From Nitrospirota bacterium (GTDB lineage Bacteria > Nitrospirota > Nitrospiria > Nitrospirales > Nitrospiraceae): a DNA stretch of 52,600 nucleotides. The stretch covers positions 1 through 52,600 of the forward strand of contig JAGXAR010000024.1 of the NCBI GenBank assembly GCA_018971525.1, given 5' to 3'. Every line of letters begins with the position of its first letter. Positions within the stretch are counted from its first letter, which is position 1. Under the pieces are notes generated by a model. That model was not told the DNA's origin. It saw only the letters and a list, made by a program, of their open reading frames with translations, and ran no database searches. Position numbers and translations under genes: made by a program. Of this stretch, positions 36,124-44,590 are shown in pieces.

Positions 36124-38373
36124 ATGCGCTTGTCGCTCCGATTTATCCTGCCACTGGCATTGGCTCTTGCAGGTCTGGCCTACGCGGTCATTCCTCTCGT
36201 CGATACCCTGACGCTGAAATGGTTCGTGCGGGACATTGAAATCCGGTCGAATCTAATCGGCCGCATGGTTGAAAGCCCCCTCGTCGATCTCCTGGCGGCG
36301 GAGTCCAAGACCAAGCTGCTGAACTACTTTCATCGGATCATTCAGGACGAACGGCTCTTCGCCATCGGGTTCTGCGACCGTGAGGGCAGGCTGGCCTACA
36401 AAACCCTGACCTATCCTGATTCCATTCCTTGCGACGGAACCAGCACCATCAAGGCCGGTGAGACCGCCCTGTTGCGTCTCACTCACGGGGACGTCCATGT
36501 CTCTGCCGTCGGAGTCGAGGGGAACGGCCGCGTGTGGGGCCGCCTCATGCTCGTCCACGACATGAGTTGGGTACAGCGGCGCAGCAACGACACAAAGTGG
36601 TATCTCTTCTACCTGTTTGCGATCATCGGCGCGGTGATTTCCCTTGTGACAGTACTGGTCGCGCATCTCAGCTGGCGGGGCTGGGTCGCAGGCGTGAGAG
36701 CCATGCTCCGCGGCGAGGGACTGGTCGCCTTGATTGGAGACCAGAGGCCGGGTGCCGACCTGCATCCGGTCGCCCAGGATCTTCGCGCCCTTATACATGA
36801 TCTCGAAGCGGATAAACGCATGCGCGATGAGAGCCAGATGAGCTGGACGCCTGCCACCCTGAAAAGAATTCTCCACGATCACCTGGCCGGGGACGAGGTG
36901 CTGATCGTCTCCAACCGTGAGCCGTATATCCACAATCGGAACGGGCAACACATCGAAGTGCAGGTTCCTGCCAGCGGCGTGGTCACGGCGCTGGAACCGG
37001 TCATGCGCGCTTGTTCGGGCGTCTGGATTGCACACGGGAGTGGCACGGCCGACCGCGACGTTGTCGATATGCGCGGCCATGTCCGCGTCCCGCCTGACAA
37101 TCCGGCGTATGAGATTCGACGCATCTGGATGTCTTCAGAAGAAGAAGACGGCTACTACTATGGTTTTGCCAATGAAGGCTTGTGGCCGCTCTGCCATCTG
37201 GCTCACGTCCGTCCCGTCTTTCGATCCTCGAATTGGCAACAGTACAAAGAGATCAATGAACGCTTTGCCTTGACGGTGATCGAGGAAGCCAAGACGGACA
37301 ATCCCGTTGTGCTCGTGCAGGATTACCATCTGGCCCTGGTGCCAAAGATCGTGCGAGACCACCTGCCGCACGCGACGATCATTACGTTTTGGCACATCCC
37401 ATGGCCCAATCCGGAGCGCTATGCCATCTGTCCCTGGTATAGAGAGATCCTCGAAGGGCTCCTGGGCAGTAGCATTCTCGGATTCCATACCAGGTTCCAC
37501 TGCAGCAATTTCATCAATACGGTGGACCGTTCTCTCGAAACGAGGATCGACTGGGACAGCTCCATGATTTCCTATCAAGGCAAACTTACCGCAGTGAATC
37601 ATTACCCGATTTCGATCGCGTGGCCCAATCGAGAGAGATCACCACTGCCGTCCGAATCCGAGTGCCGGACCCGCATCCGCACCATCAACGGCCTCCCTTA
37701 CGCGCATCGCGTGGGGGTCGGCGTCGAACGGCTGGATTACACGAAGGGAATCCTTGAGCGCTTTCTCGCGGTCGAGCGGTTGCTCGAACTGCAGCCGGAA
37801 TGGATCGGCAGATTTTCGTTCCTGCAAATCGCCGCGCCCAGCCGCTCGAAAATTAATGAGTACCGGGAGTTCAAGCAGCAAGTGATTGCGCTGGCCGAGC
37901 GCATCAACCGACGATTCGGGCGAGAGGGCTACCAGCCAATCCTCTTGCGGATCGAGCATCATGAACCACAAGACGTGATCACGTACTACAGAGGAGCTGA
38001 CTTCTGCATCGTCAGCAGCCTCCATGACGGCATGAATCTGGTTGCGAAAGAGTTTGTGGCCGCCCGGGATGACGAACAAGGTGTCCTGATCCTGAGCCAG
38101 TTCACCGGCGCGGCAACCGAATTGCCCGAAGCACTGCTGGTCAACCCGTACAACATCGATCAATGCGCGGCCGCCCTGCACCTGGCGCTGACCATGCCGC
38201 CGACCGAGCAGCGGGCCCGGATGCGCAGCATGCGCGGCATCGTGCAGGAGTTTAACATCTATCGCTGGGCCGGCCGCATGCTGATGGATGCCGCCCGCAT
38301 GCGGCAAAGAGCCCGCATCATCCGCCAAACGGGCACCGGGGAGATACGAACTTCCATGAAGGGGCACGAATGA
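36124..38373 (+). CDS. otsA: Trehalose-6-phosphate synthase with N-terminal membrane sensor-like module
   Basis: 749 residues; GAGAGGTGACC sits before ATG 36124. The first 240 residues are not part of normal OtsA. Helix 1 (about 7-25) and helix 2 (about 158-182, [20 protein letters not shown]) enclose a domain of about 130 residues with [18 protein letters not shown], a PAS/Cache-like look, then a HAMP-like linker ([16 protein letters not shown]). From about 257 a GT20 domain runs: [55 protein letters not shown] and [17 protein letters not shown]. It transfers glucose from UDP- or ADP-glucose to glucose-6-phosphate. The architecture suggests membrane-tethered, signal-gated trehalose synthesis. 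otsB overlaps its end by 4 nt. Confidence 0.88.
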   Translation: MRLSLRFILPLALALAGLAYAVIPLVDTLTLKWFVRDIEIRSNLIGRMVESPLVDLLAAESKTKLLNYFHRIIQDERLFAIGFCDREGRLAYKTLTYPDSIPCDGTSTIKAGETALLRLTHGDVHVSAVGVEGNGRVWGRLMLVHDMSWVQRRSNDTKWYLFYLFAIIGAVISLVTVLVAHLSWRGWVAGVRAMLRGEGLVALIGDQRPGADLHPVAQDLRALIHDLEADKRMRDESQMSWTPATLKRILHDHLAGDEVLIVSNREPYIHNRNGQHIEVQVPASGVVTALEPVMRACSGVWIAHGSGTADRDVVDMRGHVRVPPDNPAYEIRRIWMSSEEEDGYYYGFANEGLWPLCHLAHVRPVFRSSNWQQYKEINERFALTVIEEAKTDNPVVLVQDYHLALVPKIVRDHLPHATIITFWHIPWPNPERYAICPWYREILEGLLGSSILGFHTRFHCSNFINTVDRSLETRIDWDSSMISYQGKLTAVNHYPISIAWPNRERSPLPSESECRTRIRTINGLPYAHRVGVGVERLDYTKGILERFLAVERLLELQPEWIGRFSFLQIAAPSRSKINEYREFKQQVIALAERINRRFGREGYQPILLRIEHHEPQDVITYYRGADFCIVSSLHDGMNLVAKEFVAARDDEQGVLILSQFTGAATELPEALLVNPYNIDQCAAALHLALTMPPTEQRARMRSMRGIVQEFNIYRWAGRMLMDAARMRQRARIIRQTGTGEIRTSMKGHE

Positions 38374-39197
38374 TCTATCTGTTGTCCGAGGAAGGGCGAC
38401 GGGCGCTGCGCGCACTCGTGAGCAGACCCATCCTCTACGCATTTGATTTTGACGGAACCCTCGCACCGATTTCGCCGGATCGTGATGCCGTCAAGCTTCC
38501 GTACTCCGTAAGCGAGTGGGTGAAGGAACTCGCAAAACGCGCCCCCTGCGCAGTGGTCTCAGGGCGGGCGCTTGCGGACTTGGCCCCCCGACTCAATGGT
38601 GAAATCCCGTACCTGGTCGGCAATCATGGGATCGAAAGCCCTATCGCAACGCCGGAGTCCCTTTGCATCGCCGAAGGAGTCTGCCTGGAATGGAAGAAAA
38701 CCTTCAGCGCGAATTTCGCTCAATCATTGAAGGACCTCGGCGTCGAGATCGAAGACAAGCGGTATTCCCTCACCGCCCATTATCGAGGCGTGGCAGAACC
38801 GGCCCGCGTGCGCGTGGCCCTGCTGCTGCTGCTCCAGCAATTGTCGCCGCCTCCCCGCGTGATCCTCGGCAAGTTTTCGGTCAATGCTCTCCCTCCCGGG
38901 CAGGACGGGAAAGGACCGGCGGTGCTGGCGCTGATGGTCCAGCTCCGGCAAAACGGTCTGTTTTTTGCCGGCGACGATGACACGGATGAAAACGTCTTCG
39001 CTCTTCCGGAGGGATTGGCTATGGGAGTTCGTGTGGGGAAACAGGCGGGTTCCCGGGCGAAATTTTATCTGAAGCATCAAGGGGAAATCGAAGAGGTCAT
39101 CCGGTTTCTTGTGCACCGGATCGACCGGACACCGGAATCCCTCGACAATGATGCCGGGCACAAGAGCGATAGGAAGGAAGCGGCACATGAACGGTAG
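38370..39197 (+). CDS. otsB: Trehalose-6-phosphate phosphatase
   Basis: 275 residues. The start ATGA overlaps the otsA stop, so they are translationally coupled. HAD-family motifs: FDFDGTLAPI (nucleophile Asp near 26), CAVVSGRALADLAP, GNHGIESP and GDDDTDENVF with acidic residues for Mg2+ near residue 195. It removes phosphate from trehalose-6-phosphate, the second step of the OtsAB route. The C-terminal 30 residues (NDAGHKSDRKEAAHER) are charged and probably disordered. Cytoplasmic. Confidence 0.92.
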   Translation: MIYLLSEEGRRALRALVSRPILYAFDFDGTLAPISPDRDAVKLPYSVSEWVKELAKRAPCAVVSGRALADLAPRLNGEIPYLVGNHGIESPIATPESLCIAEGVCLEWKKTFSANFAQSLKDLGVEIEDKRYSLTAHYRGVAEPARVRVALLLLLQQLSPPPRVILGKFSVNALPPGQDGKGPAVLALMVQLRQNGLFFAGDDDTDENVFALPEGLAMGVRVGKQAGSRAKFYLKHQGEIEEVIRFLVHRIDRTPESLDNDAGHKSDRKEAAHER

Positions 39198-39281
39198 CGC
39201 GCATCCAATGCTTCTTTTTACGTTGCGCCGCTTGTCCTTCTGTCACCAAGTGATGGAGGAATAATTTGGACGAGCAGGACC

Positions 39282-39635
39282 TTATCGAAGAGGGTCGGAC
39301 GTCAGTTTTTTGACCGAGGTGACATGGTTACCCGATGTGACGACGACCTCGACCCGATCGCCGACCTTGAGTGACGAGTCCAGTGGAGCGTCTTTGCCGA
39401 GAGGGATAAGAATGCTTGTGCCTTCCGCCGATTTCACAACCACGAGTTCACTGGTCAACATCTGTACTTCGCCGCGAACCTGTATCGGGGGAGTGGATGG
39501 AACGGCTTCAGACAATGCCGGATCCGGCAGCGGCACAAGCATCGCGGCCAGTACTAGCCACGTACAGGCGCCGATGAGCAAAATAGGATTAAATGGATGT
39601 CGGTCTCGACCGGCAGTTGAGTCAGTTGCCACCAT
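39282..39635 (-). CDS. Small exported protein with OB-like domain
   Basis: 117 residues from ATG 39635 (AAGG further upstream). One hydrophobic segment (ILLIGACTWLVLAAMLVPL), then about 75 residues: IQVRGEVQMLTSELVVVKSA and VGDRVEVVVTSGNHVTSV. The strand pattern (G-x-V-x-x-L-x-x-x-x-x-V-V-K, V-G-D-x-V-x-V) is like that of short exported OB-fold or DUF5666-type proteins. A similar but shorter start occurs in the 43023-43280 protein (MITGVLTSIKGD). It converges with otsB from the right; the function is unknown. Confidence 0.55.
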   Translation of the reverse strand: MVATDSTAGRDRHPFNPILLIGACTWLVLAAMLVPLPDPALSEAVPSTPPIQVRGEVQMLTSELVVVKSAEGTSILIPLGKDAPLDSSLKVGDRVEVVVTSGNHVTSVKKLTSDPLR

Positions 39636-39698
39636 GAGGAAGAACCTTCGGAGCAAGAGCGCGGAGCGCAGCCTTTCGCTGCGCCCCGCTGGACCGGC

Positions 39699-39926
39699 CT
39701 ACTTTCCACCCGTCTCCTTCTTCTCGTCATTCTTGTCGTCGCTGAACACGACGACATGGCCGCCCTTATCCTTGTGCTCGTCTTTCTTGTCCTCGCCGAA
39801 CACGACGACGTGGCCGCCCTTGTCCTTGTGCTCGTCCTTCTTGTCTTCTCCAGCAAACGCAAGGGTGGACATCGTGCCGAAGCTGAGGAAAGCCACCAAC
39901 GCCAACAAACTACTTAACCGTTTCAT
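39699..39926 (-). CDS. Small exported protein with DKKDEHKDKGGHVVVF repeats
   Basis: 75 residues from ATG 39926, with GGAGGTT just upstream. Signal peptide LLALVAFLSFGTMSTLAFA, cleavage after AFA. The mature 50 residues are almost entirely repeats: GEDKKDEHKDKGGHVVVF occurs twice in full and a third, degenerate unit SDDKNDEKKETGGK ends the protein. Each unit is a highly charged Asp/Glu/Lys/His block plus a VVVF patch. No family is recognised. The His and acidic residues could bind metal ions, and the repeats may pair by VVVF strands; both are guesses. Confidence 0.65.
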   Translation of the reverse strand: MKRLSSLLALVAFLSFGTMSTLAFAGEDKKDEHKDKGGHVVVFGEDKKDEHKDKGGHVVVFSDDKNDEKKETGGK

Positions 39927-40094
39927 GGGAACCTCCACATAAAAGAAAGATGAATGTAGAATCATTTGGCGGCTGTGCCCTATGCACGACCGTTACACAC
40001 CATGTACCAAGCACGCGGTGACCGGCACAATGGACAAAATCGCGGAACGGACAGGCGTATTTGTCTATTGCACGCACGTACCTAAGGAGACACA

Positions 40095-40976
40095 ATGACT
40101 CCCACCGGAATCCGGTATATCAGCAGCAGAGAACAGACCATGCAAGACCGGACAGGAGCGCTGGGGCGCCTTGAACAGGTGGTCTCGACCCCCGAGGAGT
40201 TCGAGCGGGTCGTATCGCAGGCCTTGCCGATCCTGCTTGAGCGGGCGACCAACTCTACGAAGCGGTTTCTGCGGGAAACCGGTCAGTGGTGCGACGATGT
40301 GGCCCATGAGAAGTTTGCCTTGCGCTGGGGTGCTGAATATCTGGAACAATTTTTCATAGCCGGGCGGAGCGAGGTCCCCTGCCGGCCGTTGTTCCTCCTG
40401 GACGCAGTTGTCGCCAAGCAACATAGCCGGCCCGAGCCGTTTTGCTACCACCCGGACTTGCTCACGCCGCTTGGTCGACTGATCGACGGGCTGGTGAGCC
40501 GGGCAGCGATCAGCCGTGATGCACTGATCGCCTTGTACTACCATTGCTTTGGCCTAGGGCCCGGGCAGGTCATTACGGTCTTAGGATTGACCGGGCCGGC
40601 AGGTCAGCGGATCTACAAGAATTTCAAGCGCTGGCGGGATTCTGGATGGCAGAGGACCATGGACGACATGGGCATTACCGAATGTGAAGTGCAGGACCTG
40701 TGCAGCCAACTGCAGCGTCACCCCCAGCCATCCAACAGTGAGGCTGAGCGGATTATCCGGATCGCGCAGTCCCACTATCGGAAGAGCGAGCCAGACCATT
40801 ATCCCTGTCTTTCCCGGCGCCAGTGGGAGGAAATGTTCTTGGAAGGGTATGGCAGCGATTATCGAATCTGGCATCTCGCGCTGTGTCTGGACTGTTTCAC
40901 GGCGGCTTGGGACCTTGGCTTCCGAGGGGCGGCAGCCATCGAGAAGCCGCGAGTGGAATTTCATGTGCGACCATAG
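40095..40976 (+). CDS. Hypothetical protein with sigma-region-4-like helix-turn-helix
   Basis: 293 residues; AAGGAGACAC lies directly before ATG 40095. No known family is recognised. Residues about 135-180 read RDALIALYYHCFGLGPGQVI, then TVLGLTGPAGQRIYKNFKRW, a helix-turn-helix resembling sigma-70 region 4 (L-x-x-x-Y-x-x-G-L...V-x-x-x-L-G-L). A Cys-rich patch LALCLDCFTAAWDLGF lies near the end and an all-helical N-terminal half precedes. It could be an unusual sigma-like factor or a DNA-binding regulator. It is followed 49 nt later by the 41026 membrane protein, so the pair may work together. Confidence 0.55.
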   Translation: MTPTGIRYISSREQTMQDRTGALGRLEQVVSTPEEFERVVSQALPILLERATNSTKRFLRETGQWCDDVAHEKFALRWGAEYLEQFFIAGRSEVPCRPLFLLDAVVAKQHSRPEPFCYHPDLLTPLGRLIDGLVSRAAISRDALIALYYHCFGLGPGQVITVLGLTGPAGQRIYKNFKRWRDSGWQRTMDDMGITECEVQDLCSQLQRHPQPSNSEAERIIRIAQSHYRKSEPDHYPCLSRRQWEEMFLEGYGSDYRIWHLALCLDCFTAAWDLGFRGAAAIEKPRVEFHVRP

Positions 40977-41025
40977 AGTGCGACGCTTCGCTTCGCGTCG
41001 GCTCTGACGACTGCAAGGAGGACGT

Positions 41026-42294
41026 ATGGAACGAGAACAAGACCTGACTGATTACCGAGATCGCCTCCTCAATGCGGTGAAGGCCGGTGCCCGCCGTTCT
41101 GCTTGTGGCACATCGGACTCGATCCAGGTGTTTGTGAATCAGCGGCGCGTCGGGCTGTTGGACGGAAAAGGGGTTGAAGCGACTCTGCAGGTTCAGACAG
41201 ACGTTCGCATCGACAGCGTCCAGCTCCGTTCCGAAGACGGCGTGCTGCTCGGCGGCCTTTCTGCTCCCGAGTACGGATTCAGAACCAGCCGCATACCCCT
41301 CATGCGAGATACGATCGAACTCCGAGTGCAGAACTACGCGCAGGGCGGATCGGTCAGCGCGATTTCCATTCCGGCTCCGAGCTTCTTCCATCGCGTGCGG
41401 CGGGGATTGGTGGGCGTGGCCGACAGCGCGGCTCCACGTCCGGTCACATTCGCCGGGTCAGGGATGCGGGCCATCGCCTTCGCGCAAGTCTTGCTGGCGG
41501 TCGCGTTGGTCGGGCTCGTAGCCGACCGGACCACCGGCTGGATGACGCCGGCCCACCCGCCGCTTTCCGTAACACAGACCGAAGCCCCTTGGGCTGCCCC
41601 GCTTGCCGAAGTGATGAAGCTCGAGCAGCAACTGGTCGAGCTCTCGAGGATGCAAGCGAAAGCCGTGGACACCATTCAAACGCAACAACAGGGAATGGCG
41701 CAACTCCAGCGGACGATGGCCAAACTGTCATCCACGCAAGAAACGGTCGCTTCCAGCGTCCTGACAGTGAAGCAGGAGATGGAGCAACGGCGGAAGGGTG
41801 CGGGGCGCGATGCCGATCGCATGACGCGCGTGCTGATGAGCAAAGCCCAAAGTGAGCAGGAGCAGCTGGAGGCCGAGATCCATAGCCTCACGGTCGCGAA
41901 CGACCAGCTCTCACGCGAACGCGCCCAATTGGAGCAAAGCAATCTGGAGTTGAAAAAGCGGCTGAAATCAACCGGGATGGAGGTTTCGAAGGCCACCGTA
42001 CCGGACCGGGAGAAACCGGTGGTGGCACAGCAAAGCGAGCCCGCGAGCCCACCGCAGATGGCTGAAGCGCGGACTGTCCCTCAGCAGCCGCCTTTCTTGT
42101 TCTGGGTGACCTTCAGCGAAGGAACGAATCAGGACAGTATCGACCAATGGGTCCATGACATGCACGGGCGCAAGGGCGCGCTGAGCGAAGGATGGCAGGC
42201 GGTCGAGATCGTCCCGCCGACCGAACCGATGGAACGCTTTCTGGATCAGATAAAACAAACGAAGATCGTGAAAGCGGTGCGAATCAGCCGCTGA
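41026..42294 (+). CDS. Single-pass membrane protein with long coiled coil
   Basis: 422 residues; AAGGAGG sits before ATG 41026. N-terminal soluble domain (about 1-130): IQVFVNQRRVGLLDGKGVE and VQLRSEDGVLLGGLSAPEYG, mainly strands. One transmembrane helix at about 148-170 (AIAFAQVLLAVALVGLVA). Then a coiled coil (about 190-320) rich in Gln/Glu (LEQQLVELSRMQAKAVDTI, EQEQLEAEIHSLTVANDQL), and a C-terminal domain of about 60 residues (FLFWVTFSEGTNQDSIDQWV). Family unrecognised. A cytoplasmic domain, one helix and a long periplasmic stalk fit a signalling or anti-sigma-like role with the upstream sigma-like protein. Confidence 0.55.
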   Translation: MEREQDLTDYRDRLLNAVKAGARRSACGTSDSIQVFVNQRRVGLLDGKGVEATLQVQTDVRIDSVQLRSEDGVLLGGLSAPEYGFRTSRIPLMRDTIELRVQNYAQGGSVSAISIPAPSFFHRVRRGLVGVADSAAPRPVTFAGSGMRAIAFAQVLLAVALVGLVADRTTGWMTPAHPPLSVTQTEAPWAAPLAEVMKLEQQLVELSRMQAKAVDTIQTQQQGMAQLQRTMAKLSSTQETVASSVLTVKQEMEQRRKGAGRDADRMTRVLMSKAQSEQEQLEAEIHSLTVANDQLSRERAQLEQSNLELKKRLKSTGMEVSKATVPDREKPVVAQQSEPASPPQMAEARTVPQQPPFLFWVTFSEGTNQDSIDQWVHDMHGRKGALSEGWQAVEIVPPTEPMERFLDQIKQTKIVKAVRISR

Positions 42295-43022
42295 CGGCCG
42301 GACTTTCCGGGACGAGATCGCCTTGGCGACAACAGCAAAATTAACCGCTGCGCCGCTTGGCACGGTCCCCACGCCAAGCGGACGATACCAGCAGGACCTG
42401 TTTCTCTGAAGCTCCTGTCAACCCTGCCCTCTTTCCCCCCTCGATAGCGGATGGTCCGACAAGGCATCAAGTTGCGATAAAGGCACCAACATTCTCTATG
42501 GTCTTTTCGGACCGGCTGTGCTGTTTCCCCAATTCAGGTTGTGTCGACACAATACTGACGGCCGCCTTCCCACGGAAGCGAACATCTGTGCCTGCCGCCA
42601 CGGATGCGATCCGCCTCGATTCATTTGCTTGTCCTCACTCACATGACTCATGACGGTTTGTCGCGTAATCGCCCTGCCTGCGTTCCGACACGCACGGCAG
42701 GCGATTGCAACAGAAGTGCGTATGACTAAAATGTGGATTAGTTCATGCCCTGGGCATTGCCACAAAGAAGATCGCACATAAGAGGTTCAACCACGGCAAG
42801 CCACATCCATATGGAAGGCGTGTGAGTCGGAGCGGGGATTGCCACGGAGATTCGGTGCAAGTCAACCCATCGAGACTGGACATATTTCGGTACAGCCAAA
42901 GAATTTTGTCCGTTGAAGGCAGGCGGTGATGCTCATAGGATGATCAAATGAAAAAACATTGGCAAGACACGGAGCGGTAGTCGTGGCGAGATTCATGAGT
43001 GCACGCCGGGAAGAGGTTGACC
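42295..43022. other. 728-bp gene-free region with one hairpin
   Basis: No convincing coding frame on either strand. An imperfect inverted repeat lies at 42667-42706: AATCGCCCTGCC and GGCAGGCGATT, 11 pairs with one bulged C and a 17-nt loop. Without a T-tract it is not a clear terminator. It may be a transcript end or a dispersed palindrome. The promoter of the following small gene must lie in this stretch. Confidence 0.4.
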
Positions 43023-43280
43023 ATGCACCTTTGGAGTGGCATCGCCATTGCCCTGCCGCTCCTGTGTTCGGGGATAGCTCCTGGGTATGCACAAGAACCT
43101 GTATCAGGAAGGACGATGATCACAGGGGTTCTGACCAGCATCAAAGGCGATGTGTGCTTGATGCAGGAGATCTCCGGAAGATTTGGCCCGTTCGAGGGTC
43201 TGTGTCCCCTTTGCCTGTCTGCCCGATTGCCGTTCTATCTTCTTCGCCTCTTCCTCGGTCAGCAGGTTTTTCCGTCATGA
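43023..43280 (+). CDS. Small exported protein, possibly truncated
   Basis: 85 residues from ATG 43023, chosen because GAAGAGG precedes it. The signal peptide is clear: IAIALPLLCSGIAPGYA, then QEP. The mature part starts MITGVLTSIKGDVCLMQE, matching the start of the OB-like exported protein at 39282-39635, but diverges after about residue 50 into a hydrophobic LPFYLLRLFLG stretch. That abrupt change suggests a frameshift or recent truncation. The function is unknown. Confidence 0.45.
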   Translation: MHLWSGIAIALPLLCSGIAPGYAQEPVSGRTMITGVLTSIKGDVCLMQEISGRFGPFEGLCPLCLSARLPFYLLRLFLGQQVFPS

Positions 43281-43355
43281 GCAATTCTGAACAGACGGCC
43301 ATCTGTGTTCTTGGCATACTAGCGCTTCTTAGCTAACGCATTGAAGGGCAGTTGT

Positions 43356-43372
43356 CGCCCGACCGTCGGGCG
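43356..43372. repeat. Short GC palindrome upstream of the GT4 gene
   Basis: CGCCCGA and TCGGGCG around CCG, a perfect 7-bp stem with a 3-nt loop, about 75 nt before the glycosyltransferase ATG. It could be a terminator-like hairpin for the small gene ending at 43280 or an operator. There is no T-tract. Confidence 0.3.
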
Positions 43373-43447
43373 CTCTCGATCAAGCCAGTGCAGTAAACGG
43401 AAGGACGCGAAAAGCGTCGGATCAACCCGGACTGAAAGGAACGTGTC

Positions 43448-44590
43448 ATGAAAATCGCACAAGTGGCTCCGCTGTGGGAAAGCGTCCCTCCCAAGCTCTA
43501 CGGAGGAACTGAACGGATTGTGTCGTATCTCACGGAAGAGCTCGTGCGCATGGGCCACGACGTGACGCTCTTCGCCAGCGGCGATTCCGAGACCGCTGCC
43601 CGGCTTGAAGCCGTCTGTCCGCAGGCGCTTCGCCTGAACACCGGCATTTTCAACCGTGATGCCCCGATGATCATGCTACAAGAGCGCGCTCTGGGGGCAG
43701 TGGGCGACTTCGACGTGGTCCACTCGCACCTGGACTTCCTCGGATTCCCTCTGGCCCGGAGAAATTCCGTGCCGGTCGTGACGACGCTCCACGGGCGCCT
43801 CGACCTGCCGGAATTGGAGCCGGTCTTCCGCGAGTATTCTGAGATGCCCCTGGTGTCGATTTCCCACGCGCAACGCCGGCCGCTGGCCTGGGCCAACTGG
43901 CAAGCGACCATCCATCACGGGCTGCCGCGCGATCTCTATACGTTTCACCCGCAATCGCAAGGGTACCTGGCGTTTCTGGGGCGTATCTCCCCGGAGAAAC
44001 GCCCGGACCAGGCCATCGAAATCGCCAAGCGGACCGGTCTGCCGCTACGCATTGCGGCGAAAGTGGATCCCGCGGATCAGCAGTACTACCGGTCAGAGAT
44101 CGAACCGTTGCTCGACCATCCTCTAGTCGAATTCATTGGTGAGATTTCGGATGCCGAAAAAGATGATTTTATCGGCAACGCCTTGGCATTAGTCTGCCCC
44201 TACGATTGGCCGGAACCTTTCGGACTGGTGCTGATCGAAGCCCTGGCCTGCGGGACCCCGGTACTCGCATACCGGAGAGGGTCGATCCCGGAGATCATCG
44301 GCGACGGCATCACGGGCTTCGTCTGCGAGAGCTTGGCGGAGATGGCGGAGGCGGTCGAACGGCTCCCGCTCATCGACCGGCGCCGGTGCCGGTCGGCATT
44401 TGAAGAGCGGTTTACGGCAGATCGAATGGCACGCGATTATGTCGCCCTGTATGAACGGATGACGGAAGAAGGGATCGTCCAGACCGAGCCGAAGATTCGC
44501 GCCATCGGTTCCAGGCATTCGAACGGCAGCGCATTTGAGGGAAGGCAGCGTGAAATGGCGACACGGATCGGGGGAAGCAGGCATGTCTGA
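43448..44590 (+). CDS. GT4-family glycosyltransferase
   Basis: 380 residues with AAAGGAACG before ATG 43448. GT-B fold: N-terminal KIAQVAPLWESVPPKLYGGTE (the usual glycine-rich loop), VHSHLDFLGF and TTLHGRLDLPE; C-terminal half YLAFLGRISPEKRPDQAIEI, DWPEPFGLVLIEALACGTP, and GSIPEIIGDGITGF, the nucleotide-sugar site of retaining GT4 enzymes. The acceptor is unknown. Clustering with alpha-glucan genes suggests a glucan or trehalose-related sugar. The next gene begins 8 nt before its stop. Confidence 0.85.
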   Translation: MKIAQVAPLWESVPPKLYGGTERIVSYLTEELVRMGHDVTLFASGDSETAARLEAVCPQALRLNTGIFNRDAPMIMLQERALGAVGDFDVVHSHLDFLGFPLARRNSVPVVTTLHGRLDLPELEPVFREYSEMPLVSISHAQRRPLAWANWQATIHHGLPRDLYTFHPQSQGYLAFLGRISPEKRPDQAIEIAKRTGLPLRIAAKVDPADQQYYRSEIEPLLDHPLVEFIGEISDAEKDDFIGNALALVCPYDWPEPFGLVLIEALACGTPVLAYRRGSIPEIIGDGITGFVCESLAEMAEAVERLPLIDRRRCRSAFEERFTADRMARDYVALYERMTEEGIVQTEPKIRAIGSRHSNGSAFEGRQREMATRIGGSRHV

